64,000 nucleotides of DNA, from assembly GCA_021151825.1 (NCBI GenBank), contig JAGKWQ010000003.1:1-64000 (forward strand), in the 5' to 3' direction. Shown piece by piece: positions 17,213-24,753 of the stretch. The translations under genes and the position numbers were made by a program. Under the pieces are notes generated by a model. That model had not been told where the DNA came from. It worked only from the letters and a program-made list of their open reading frames with translations, and did no database searches. Each line of letters opens with the position of its first letter. The stretch's first letter is position 1. The stretch comes from Cellvibrionaceae bacterium (GTDB taxonomy: Bacteria; Pseudomonadota; Gammaproteobacteria; Pseudomonadales; Cellvibrionaceae).

Positions 17213-17257
17213 AGTTTGTAATGTTTTGTAGTAATCGTTGCCCTTAGCCCACAAGTC

Positions 17258-20200
17258 TTACCCTACAAACACCCGCGCATTACGGAAGATACGCAACCAG
17301 GCACCGTCATCTTTCCAATCGTCCGGTTTCCATGAATTGCTTACCGCGCGGAATACACGCTCCGGGTGGGGCATCATGATAGTGGTACGACCATCTTTGC
17401 TGCTCACGCTGGTGATCCCCAATGGCGAACCGTTCGGGTTAGCAGGATAGGTTTCAGTTGCGCTGAGGTTGTTATCGATAAAACGCAGCGCAACCGTGCC
17501 GCTCTCGTTACACACGTTCAATGCGTCGGCATTGGCAAATTCGGCATAACCTTCACCGTGCGCAACCGCCACTGGCATATGCGAACCCGCCATACCTTTG
17601 AACAATACTGATGAAGACTCTTGCACTTGCACCAGACTGAAACGCGCTTCAAATTGCTCTGACAGGTTGCGTACAAAACGCGGCCAGTGATCAGCACCGG
17701 GGATCAGGTTTTTCAGATTGGACATCATCTGGCAACCGTTACATACGCCGAGACTGAAGGTGTCGTTGCGATGGAAGAAACGCTCGAATTCATCGCGCAC
17801 TTTGTTGTTGAACAAAATCGTTTTCGACCAGCCCTCGCCTGCACCCAATACGTCGCCGTAAGAGAAACCACCGCAGGCAACCAGGCCTTTGAATTGCTCA
17901 AGGGACACGCGACCAGACAGCAAATCACTCATGTGTACGTCAACGGCTTTGAAACCAGCGCGATCAAATGCCGCCGCCATTTCCACGTGGCCGTTAACAC
18001 CTTGCTCACGCAATACCGCGACTGAAGGACGAACACCCGTGTTGATAAACGGAGCCGCAACATTTTCATTTTGGTCATAGCTGAGCTTCACACTCAAACC
18101 GGGATTTGGTTTGGTGATCGCTGCAAATTCTTGCTCTGCACAGGCTGGATTGTCGCGCAATAATTGAATGCGATAACTGGTTTCGCTCCACAGCGCTTGC
18201 AATTGCGCGCGCGGTTGATCGAACAACACGTTGCCATTTGCACTGATGCTCAATGAATCATTCGCATTCAAGCTGCCGATCACATTGATTTTTAAACCAG
18301 CATCCGCAAAACGTTTTTGCACTGCAGCCGATTGCGCACGCGTTACTTGTACCACTGCGCCCGCTTCTTCGTTAAACAATGCGGCAAGAGAATCTTCCCC
18401 CAAGCCATCCAGATTTATGCTGACACCGGTGTGACCGGCGAAGGCCATTTCTGCAACGGTCGCAAACAGACCACCGTCAGAACGGTCGTGGTAAGCAAGT
18501 AATTCATTCGCGGCAAGGCTTGCTTGCACTGCGTTGAAGAAACCTTTGAGTTGATCGGCAGAATCCAGGTCAGCAGGCGTTTGACCGAGCTGGTTGTAAA
18601 CCTGCGCGAGGATCGAACCACCGAGACGGTTTTTGCCGTTCCCCAAATCAACCAAAATTAATTCACTTTCACCTTTATCTGTACGCAATTGTGGAGTCAG
18701 AGTTTGACGCACATCTACTACCGGTGAGAATGCAGAAATTACCAGTGACAGCGGCGCAGTTACCGCTTTGTTTTCATCGCCGTCTTTCCACGCGGTGCGC
18801 ATGGACATGGAGTCTTTTCCAACAGGAATAGTAATTCCCAGCGCTGGACACAATTCCATACCAACTGCTTGCACGGTGCGATACAGTTTTTCTTCTTCGC
18901 CTTTGTGGCCGGCAGCGCACATCCAGTTAGCAGACAGTTTTACATCAGACAGTTTTGCGATGCGAGTTGCCGCGATATTGGTAATCGCTTCCGCAATTGC
19001 CATACGACCAGATGCTGGAGCATCTAACAGCGCAACCGGTGTGCGCTCGCCCATACTCATGGCTTCGCCGGCGTAGGAGTCGTAACTAATAGTGGTTACT
19101 GCAACGTCGGCAACAGGAACTTGCCACGGACCAACCATTTGATCGCGCGCAACCATACCGGTTACCGAGCGGTCACCGATGGTAATCAGGAAGTTTTTGC
19201 TTGCTACTGCAGGGTGGCTGAGCACGCGCCCGACAGCATCTTTTAAATCGATACCAGCGGTGCTGAATTCAAATGTTTTTGCGTGATGCCTTTCAGCAAC
19301 GCGATGCATTTTTGGCGGTTTACCAAACAATACTGACATCGGCAAATCAACGGGTTTTGCATCGAAATGCTTGTCGTTAACCAGCAAATGTTTTTCGTCA
19401 GTCGCTTCACCGACAACGGCGTAAGCCGCGCGCTCACGTTGGCAAATAGCTTCAAAGCGCGGCAAATCTGCCGGCGCAATCGCCAACACATAACGCTCTT
19501 GCGATTCATTACACCAAATCGCCAATGGGCTCATGCTCGGCTCATCGTTAGGTACATTGCGCAATTCAAATTTACCGCCGGTACCACCATCTTTCACCAA
19601 TTCAGGGAAAGCGTTGGAAAGACCGCCTGCGCCTACATCGTGAATAAAAGCGATAGGGTTTTTATCGCCCAATTGCCAGCAAGCGTCGATCACTTCCTGA
19701 CAGCGACGCTCCATTTCCGGGTTTTGGCGCTGTACGGAAGCAAAATCCAGATCTTCTGACGAAGAACCGGAAGTCATAGAAGAAGCAGCACCGCCACCGA
19801 GGCCGATCAACATCGCCGGGCCACCAAGCACTACGAGCTTGGTGCCAGCGCCAAATGGTGGTTTATCAATGTGTTCAGTTTTGATATTGCCGTAACCGCC
19901 CGCCAACATAATTGGCTTGTGGTAACCGCGACGCTCACCGTCGAAGTTTTCTTCGAAGGTACGGAAATAACCGCAGATATTTGGACGACCGAATTCGTTG
20001 TTAAACGCGGCACCACCGATGGGGCCTTCGATCATGATATCCAGCGCATTTACGATGCGGTTTGGTTTGCCGTAATTCTCTTCCCATGGCTGTTCGAAAC
20101 CGGGGATTTGCAAGTTGGATACGGTAAAACCGTTCAACCCGACTTTAGGTTTGGAACCACGACCTACTGCACCTTCGTCACGGATCTCACCACCAGCGCC

Positions 20201-21142
20201 CGTACCAGCACCCGAGAACGGAGAAATTGCCGTTGGATGGTTGTGGGTTTCAACCTTCATCAATATATGAATTGGCTGCTGAGTGTATTCGTAAGCTTTG
20301 GTTTCCGGATTTGGATAGAAGCGCCCTGCCTCATGACCAACCATTACGGCGGCGTTATCGGCGTAAGCTGAAAGTACATCTTCGCCACCCACTTCGTTGG
20401 TGTTTTTGATCATTTTGAACAAGCTGCGTTGCTGCTCTTCGCCATCGATAGTCCATGACGCATTGAAGATCTTGTGGCGGCAGTGTTCAGAGTTGGCCTG
20501 CGCAAACATCATCAACTCTACATCGATAGGGTTGCGGCCCAACGCGGTAAAACTTTCTACCAAATAATCAATTTCGTCTTCTGCTAATGCCAGACCGAGG
20601 GATTTATTAGCATCCGCCAAAGCAGCACGACCACCGCCAAGAATATCCACTGAAGTTTGTTGTGCCGGTTGCTGCTGGATGAACAATTGTTCCGCCGCTT
20701 CCAGGCTATCAAATACAGTTTCCACCATGCGGTCATGAAGTAACGCGGCAATAGCTGCGCGATCTGCGGCGGAAGCGCCGGCAATGTAATAGGCAATACC
20801 GCGCTCAAGGCGTTTTACATTTTCCAGCCCGGTGTTTTTGGCAATATCAGTCGCCTTGGACGCCCAGGGCGAAATGGTACCCAAGCGCGGCACAACCAGA
20901 AACAGCTCACCCTCATGGCTGGCTTCTTTGTTTTTCTCTTGTGTAGGCTCTACTTTGGGGCCGTAGGTCAGTAATTGCCTGAGCACTTGCTGTTGGGCAT
21001 CACTCAATGGAGAGGAAACATGGGCAAAGTGGACAAATTCCGAGCTAACACCAGTCACAGCGGGGATGCGTTGTTGCAGGCTGGACAGGAGTTTTTGGGA
21101 ACGGAAACTGGAAAGAGCGGGAGCGCCACGCAGGATTAACAT
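17258..21142 (-). CDS. purL: Phosphoribosylformylglycinamidine synthase (PurL, large fused form)
   Basis: PurL converts FGAR, glutamine and ATP to FGAM in the fourth step of purine synthesis. The protein has 1294 residues from the ATG at 21142; the next residues (MLILRGAPALSSFRSQKLL) match the usual PurL N-terminus, whereas the in-frame ATG at 21175 would add 11 atypical residues. The order is N-terminal domain, two AIRS-like halves (for example 'KVETHNHPTAISPFSGAGTGAGGEIRDEG' region, 'IPVGKDSMSM'), and a C-terminal glutamine amidotransferase with the nucleophile in GVCNGCQ. This is the single-chain proteobacterial form. It is monocistronic. Confidence 0.97.
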   Translation of the reverse strand: MLILRGAPALSSFRSQKLLSSLQQRIPAVTGVSSEFVHFAHVSSPLSDAQQQVLRQLLTYGPKVEPTQEKNKEASHEGELFLVVPRLGTISPWASKATDIAKNTGLENVKRLERGIAYYIAGASAADRAAIAALLHDRMVETVFDSLEAAEQLFIQQQPAQQTSVDILGGGRAALADANKSLGLALAEDEIDYLVESFTALGRNPIDVELMMFAQANSEHCRHKIFNASWTIDGEEQQRSLFKMIKNTNEVGGEDVLSAYADNAAVMVGHEAGRFYPNPETKAYEYTQQPIHILMKVETHNHPTAISPFSGAGTGAGGEIRDEGAVGRGSKPKVGLNGFTVSNLQIPGFEQPWEENYGKPNRIVNALDIMIEGPIGGAAFNNEFGRPNICGYFRTFEENFDGERRGYHKPIMLAGGYGNIKTEHIDKPPFGAGTKLVVLGGPAMLIGLGGGAASSMTSGSSSEDLDFASVQRQNPEMERRCQEVIDACWQLGDKNPIAFIHDVGAGGLSNAFPELVKDGGTGGKFELRNVPNDEPSMSPLAIWCNESQERYVLAIAPADLPRFEAICQRERAAYAVVGEATDEKHLLVNDKHFDAKPVDLPMSVLFGKPPKMHRVAERHHAKTFEFSTAGIDLKDAVGRVLSHPAVASKNFLITIGDRSVTGMVARDQMVGPWQVPVADVAVTTISYDSYAGEAMSMGERTPVALLDAPASGRMAIAEAITNIAATRIAKLSDVKLSANWMCAAGHKGEEEKLYRTVQAVGMELCPALGITIPVGKDSMSMRTAWKDGDENKAVTAPLSLVISAFSPVVDVRQTLTPQLRTDKGESELILVDLGNGKNRLGGSILAQVYNQLGQTPADLDSADQLKGFFNAVQASLAANELLAYHDRSDGGLFATVAEMAFAGHTGVSINLDGLGEDSLAALFNEEAGAVVQVTRAQSAAVQKRFADAGLKINVIGSLNANDSLSISANGNVLFDQPRAQLQALWSETSYRIQLLRDNPACAEQEFAAITKPNPGLSVKLSYDQNENVAAPFINTGVRPSVAVLREQGVNGHVEMAAAFDRAGFKAVDVHMSDLLSGRVSLEQFKGLVACGGFSYGDVLGAGEGWSKTILFNNKVRDEFERFFHRNDTFSLGVCNGCQMMSNLKNLIPGADHWPRFVRNLSEQFEARFSLVQVQESSSVLFKGMAGSHMPVAVAHGEGYAEFANADALNVCNESGTVALRFIDNNLSATETYPANPNGSPLGITSVSSKDGRTTIMMPHPERVFRAVSNSWKPDDWKDDGAWLRIFRNARVFVG

Positions 21143-21263
21143 AGTGGGAAGAGCCTCGGCATGGAGTAATGACAAAAGGTAATGATAAAAGAGAGGCGCG
21201 CATTGTACTGGATTTGCGCCCTGCCCGAGAGACTTTTTTCCCCCTTAACCCATCTTCCAGTGC

Positions 21264-21791
21264 TTAAAAACTGAGGCGGCGGCGAATACGGCTCAATGCT
21301 ACCGGCGTAATCCCCAAGTAACGCGCAATGTCCAGTTGTGACAGCCGGGGCACCAGATCAGCGTCGCGCTGGCAAAACAACAAGTAGCGCTCTTCTGCAG
21401 ATAAACACAGGAATTCATATTCCCGCTGCTCCTTTTTCATTGCCAATGATAATAAAAATTCATTCAACCAAACGCTGGCGTGTGCAGCTGAACCAAAACT
21501 TTCCATCAACTGTGAGCTTGAGATTTCCTTAACAATACAATTTTCCAATGCGATTACGGAAAAACTATTCGGTTGATGCGCAACAAGTGCTTGCAAACTG
21601 CCAATAAACTGCCCCTCTTTTATAAATGACTTAATAAACTCCTTTCCGTCCTGTGTTTCGTAAAATGCTTTTACCAATCCTTGCTCAACAAAAAACAAAC
21701 TGGCAGAACCCTGATGTTGACGAAATAGATACTTCCCTTTGGAAATTTCTACCGAAGAAACCAAACCAGAAAAATAATCGACAAATGACAT
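21264..21791 (-). CDS. Crp/Fnr-type transcriptional regulator
   Basis: The 175-residue protein has an N-terminal cyclic-nucleotide-binding-like fold (about 10-115, 'GSASLFFVEQGLVKAFYE', 'FIGSLQAL') and a short C-terminal helix-turn-helix (LSQLDIARYLGITPVALSRIRRRL). No Fnr-type cysteine cluster is visible and the cAMP phosphate-binding motif is not clear, so the ligand is unknown. It is divergent from an SDR dehydrogenase gene with a 72-bp gap that contains a 16-bp perfect palindrome, 5 bp from its start codon. It probably controls itself and the SDR gene. Confidence 0.88.
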   Translation of the reverse strand: MSFVDYFSGLVSSVEISKGKYLFRQHQGSASLFFVEQGLVKAFYETQDGKEFIKSFIKEGQFIGSLQALVAHQPNSFSVIALENCIVKEISSSQLMESFGSAAHASVWLNEFLLSLAMKKEQREYEFLCLSAEERYLLFCQRDADLVPRLSQLDIARYLGITPVALSRIRRRLSF

Positions 21792-21796
21792 AATTT

Positions 21797-21812
21797 ATTA
21801 ACCCGGGTTAAT
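21797..21812. promoter_or_regulatory. 16-bp perfect palindrome in the Crp/Fnr-SDR divergent region
   Basis: ATTAACCC|GGGTTAAT is an uninterrupted 16-bp palindrome in the 72-bp divergent gap. It lies 5 bp before the regulator's start codon and 51 bp before the SDR start. Its position fits an autoregulatory operator, but it does not resemble the usual TTGAT-N4-ATCAA or TGTGA-N6-TCACA boxes. Confidence 0.5.
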
Positions 21813-21863
21813 GCTGCCAAAACATTCTTGGTGTGCAATAAGGAATTCAATTAAGGAGCAATT

Positions 21864-22598
21864 ATGGAAATCGCCAACAAAACTATTTTGATTACGGGTG
21901 GAACATCAGGTATCGGGCTTGCAATGGTGAAACAGTTAAGCCCCCATAATATGGTATTGGTAATAGCACGATCTTTAGAAAAAACAGCAACCCTGTTTCA
22001 GTGCCATAAAAATATTCACTGTTACTACTGCGACCTGCGTTCCAGCACCGATATCACAGACTGTGTCAAACAGATTGTTACGGACCACCCGAATATCTCT
22101 ATTCTTATTAACAATGCAGGAATTCAATATACACCACGTTTTATCGATGCCGACTTTACGATCAAATCTATCAAGGAAGAAATCCAAGTAAACTTACATG
22201 CTCCGCTGATCCTTGGTGCAATATTAATAAATCATTGGCAACAAAAAAATAATAAAGCAACAATTGTAAATATTTCTTCTGCGCTGGCAATTTTTCCAAA
22301 AACGACTGCTGCTGTTTATTGTGCAACTAAAGCTGCACTGCATAATTTTTCTCGCGCCCTTAGTTATCAACTTGAATCAACCGACATTAGCGTGTGCGAG
22401 GCAATTTTGCCGCTAGTTGATACCCCCATGACCAACGGACGACAAGGGAAAAAAATATCCGCAGATATGGCAGCGAAAGAAATTATTTTAGGAATCTGCA
22501 AACAAAAAAAGCTAATTTACGTGGGGAAAACAAAATGGATTCCTTTTTTAGCACGGATAACCCCTGCATTAATTGCAAATATTTTAAAAAAATATTGA
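21864..22598 (+). CDS. Short-chain dehydrogenase/reductase (DltE-like SDR)
   Basis: The 244-residue classical SDR has the cofactor motif TGGTSGIG (11-18), NNAG (83-86), the catalytic Ser near 138-139 and YCATK (Tyr152, Lys156). Overall it resembles DltE/YdfG-like members. A good ribosome site (AAGGAG) precedes the ATG. The substrate cannot be inferred. Divergence from the Crp/Fnr gene suggests the pair is a small regulated unit that sits between purL and mltF. Confidence 0.88.
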   Translation: MEIANKTILITGGTSGIGLAMVKQLSPHNMVLVIARSLEKTATLFQCHKNIHCYYCDLRSSTDITDCVKQIVTDHPNISILINNAGIQYTPRFIDADFTIKSIKEEIQVNLHAPLILGAILINHWQQKNNKATIVNISSALAIFPKTTAAVYCATKAALHNFSRALSYQLESTDISVCEAILPLVDTPMTNGRQGKKISADMAAKEIILGICKQKKLIYVGKTKWIPFLARITPALIANILKKY

Positions 22599-22651
22599 AT
22601 AGGGATGGCTAACACATTCTGAAAAAATTTATTTATGAAAAAAATAAAATT

Positions 22652-22706
22652 AAAATGCGTAAAATTGGCCTTATAACAAAATAATCTGAAATTTTTACGC
22701 ATTTTT
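22652..22706 (+). terminator. Possible terminator downstream of the SDR gene
   Basis: The arms AAAATGCGTAAAATT (22652-22666) and AATTTTTACGCATTTT (22690-22705) pair over about 15 bp with one bulged T. The loop is 23 nt and T-rich sequence follows. AT-rich stem, so only moderate confidence. Confidence 0.45.
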
Positions 22707-23066
22707 GCGCAGGTTTTTAACAAAAACTTACGATTTTCACCGATTGAACGCCCTTTTTTGGGCTGAAAATGGCGGCTAATGTCACATTTTTTAACATTTT
22801 TTCGACCGTTCGTCGGCCTTTACATACCGCCTGAAATCCGCCAGATCCCGCGTCATTACTAGCTTGACCGCAAGAAAGGTCAAAATTTCACCTTGGCGCT
22901 AGCCTAATCCTGCTCAGAAAACAAGCTAGGCACACAAAAAAAGTGGTTATACCATGGCGACGTATTTGCACGGGTCATTAATGGATTGGATTCGGCATGA
23001 ATGCGCACACACGAACAGAGAATACCCTTTCGGGCGATGCAGTTCAGACCACCGGAGAAACCCCTT
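22707..23066 (+). other. Upstream region of mltF without a gene
   Basis: No supported gene. It is AT-rich at its left end. TTGACC-N8-GGTCAA (22864-22883) is a 6-bp inverted repeat that could be an operator or part of a promoter. The mltF ribosome site GGAGAAA is at the right end. Confidence 0.4.
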
Positions 23067-24572
23067 ATGGAAATTCGCAAACCATCAGCGTTAGTGATTT
23101 TAAAGTCCATAACAACAAGCCTGTTTGCCGGCTTGTTACTCACCGCCAGTAGTTCGTTGCTGGTGCGTAGCACTCCTCCTACATTATTGGAGCAAGTGCT
23201 TGAGTCAGGCGAGTTGCATGTAGTTTCAAGCAACGGTCCTACTACTTATTATGAAGGCCCTACCGGCCTCACAGGGTTCGAATATAGCCTCGTAAAAGGC
23301 TTTGCGGATTCGCTTGGCCTGAAATTGGTGCTGGAGAACAGCTCCGATCCGGATGCCATGCTGAACGCTGTGGTAAATCAGCAATTCCATTTTGCTGCTG
23401 CGGGTTTAACAGCGCAGGAAAGTCGTGGCAAAACGATTAGTTTTGCAGCACCTTTTATGCAAGTAACCCAGCAACTGGTTTACAACAAGCGTTTACCGCA
23501 ACCGACCAGTATTGGCGATATCAAAGACAAAGAAGTCCTGGTTCTTGCCAGCGAATCCCATAGTGCCCGCGTAAAAGCCTTGCAAGCGGCTTTTCCCGAT
23601 TTACAGTGGCGCAATGTGATCAATGCAGAACAGATTGATTTACTGGAAATGGTAAATAAAGGGGAGGCCGATTACGCCGTAGTGGATTCAACCGTCTATT
23701 CACTTAACCGCTACTCTTACCCAAAAGCCGAGCTGGCATTTGATGTCAGTGATCCACAATCTGTTGCCTGGGCGTTTCCCCAGGGGTCCGATACCACCCT
23801 GTTTGATGCGGCGCAGAAATACCTGACCAATATCAAAGCTGACGGTACCTTGGCCCGTGTTACCGAAGAATTTTTCGAGCGCCATATAGAAGAAGTGACA
23901 ACTGGGGAGGCTATGTCATTCACCTACCAACTGGAACAACGTTTGCCCCAGTGGATAGATGGAATGAAAAACGCTGCCGCCGAATTTAATGTGGATTGGC
24001 AACTGTTAGCCGCTATTAGTTACCAGGAATCCAACTGGCTGCCCGACGCAGTTTCTCATACCGGTGTTGCCGGCTTGATGATGCTCACCAAAAACACCGC
24101 GCGAGCAATGGGTATTAGCGATCGAAAAGATCCCCAACAAAGCATTCGCGGCGGCGCAAAATACCTGAGTATTTTGTTTGAAAAATTACCCAAGCGTATT
24201 CAAGGTGAAGATCGCCTGAATATGGCCCTCGCTGCTTACAACCAGGGCCTCGGCCATGTTGAAGATGCACGTGTACTGACCCAGCGCATGGGTGGCAATC
24301 CGAGCAAATGGGAAGATGTGCGCAAATATATGCCACTGCTCTCCAAGTACCAGTATTACAGCACAGCAAAGCACGGTTATATGCGCGGCTGGGAACCGGT
24401 GAAGTTTGTTGATAACGTGCGCAACTATTATAAGATTATCGCGTGGCATCAACAGCAAGAAGAGTTTCGTTTAGCCACAGCAAGCAATATTAATCGTCTT
24501 TCTGCAAATACACGGACAGTAGAAAAAGAAGTTGCTAATGATAATTCACAAGCGATGCCATCAATGTTGTAA
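23067..24572 (+). CDS. mltF: Membrane-bound lytic murein transglycosylase F
   Basis: MltF cleaves peptidoglycan glycan strands at the inner face of the outer membrane. The protein has 501 residues from the ATG at 23067, which has GGAGAAA before it; an upstream in-frame start at 23001 is less likely. A signal/anchor helix (about 10-30) precedes an SBP-like domain (about 45-275, 'GLTGFEYSLVKGFADSLG', 'AAGLTAQESRG') and a C-terminal SLT domain. The catalytic Glu321 lies in ISYQESNW, and 'AGLMMLT' and 'NMALAAYNQGLGHVEDAR' follow. In E. coli mltF is divergent from purL; here two genes lie between them. Confidence 0.94.
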   Translation: MEIRKPSALVILKSITTSLFAGLLLTASSSLLVRSTPPTLLEQVLESGELHVVSSNGPTTYYEGPTGLTGFEYSLVKGFADSLGLKLVLENSSDPDAMLNAVVNQQFHFAAAGLTAQESRGKTISFAAPFMQVTQQLVYNKRLPQPTSIGDIKDKEVLVLASESHSARVKALQAAFPDLQWRNVINAEQIDLLEMVNKGEADYAVVDSTVYSLNRYSYPKAELAFDVSDPQSVAWAFPQGSDTTLFDAAQKYLTNIKADGTLARVTEEFFERHIEEVTTGEAMSFTYQLEQRLPQWIDGMKNAAAEFNVDWQLLAAISYQESNWLPDAVSHTGVAGLMMLTKNTARAMGISDRKDPQQSIRGGAKYLSILFEKLPKRIQGEDRLNMALAAYNQGLGHVEDARVLTQRMGGNPSKWEDVRKYMPLLSKYQYYSTAKHGYMRGWEPVKFVDNVRNYYKIIAWHQQQEEFRLATASNINRLSANTRTVEKEVANDNSQAMPSML

Positions 24573-24621
24573 AGCAATTTTTCAAATCCACAACAACATT
24601 TCAACTTAAAAAAATATCAAT

Positions 24622-24652
24622 AAAAGGGGCGCTCATCTGAGCGCCCCTTTTT
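24622..24652. terminator. Terminator between mltF and the amylase gene
   Basis: The 9-bp GC-rich stem GGGGCGCTC / GAGCGCCCC (24626-24634 and 24639-24647) has a 4-nt loop. A T-run follows on the plus strand and an A-run precedes it, so it can serve both convergent genes. The remaining sequence to 24753 is AT-rich and shows nothing else. Confidence 0.88.
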
Positions 24653-24753
24653 ATTTTTCACGCATTAATAATTAACAACCTAATAAATATAATGCGTTAA
24701 TTAGTATTATGAATTAATTAATCTTGCCAAATTAGCTCGCTAACGTTGAACAA

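Noticed and set aside
20584..20808. A minus-strand frame inside purL and similar internal frames
   Set aside because: They lie fully inside the long, well-recognised PurL coding frame.
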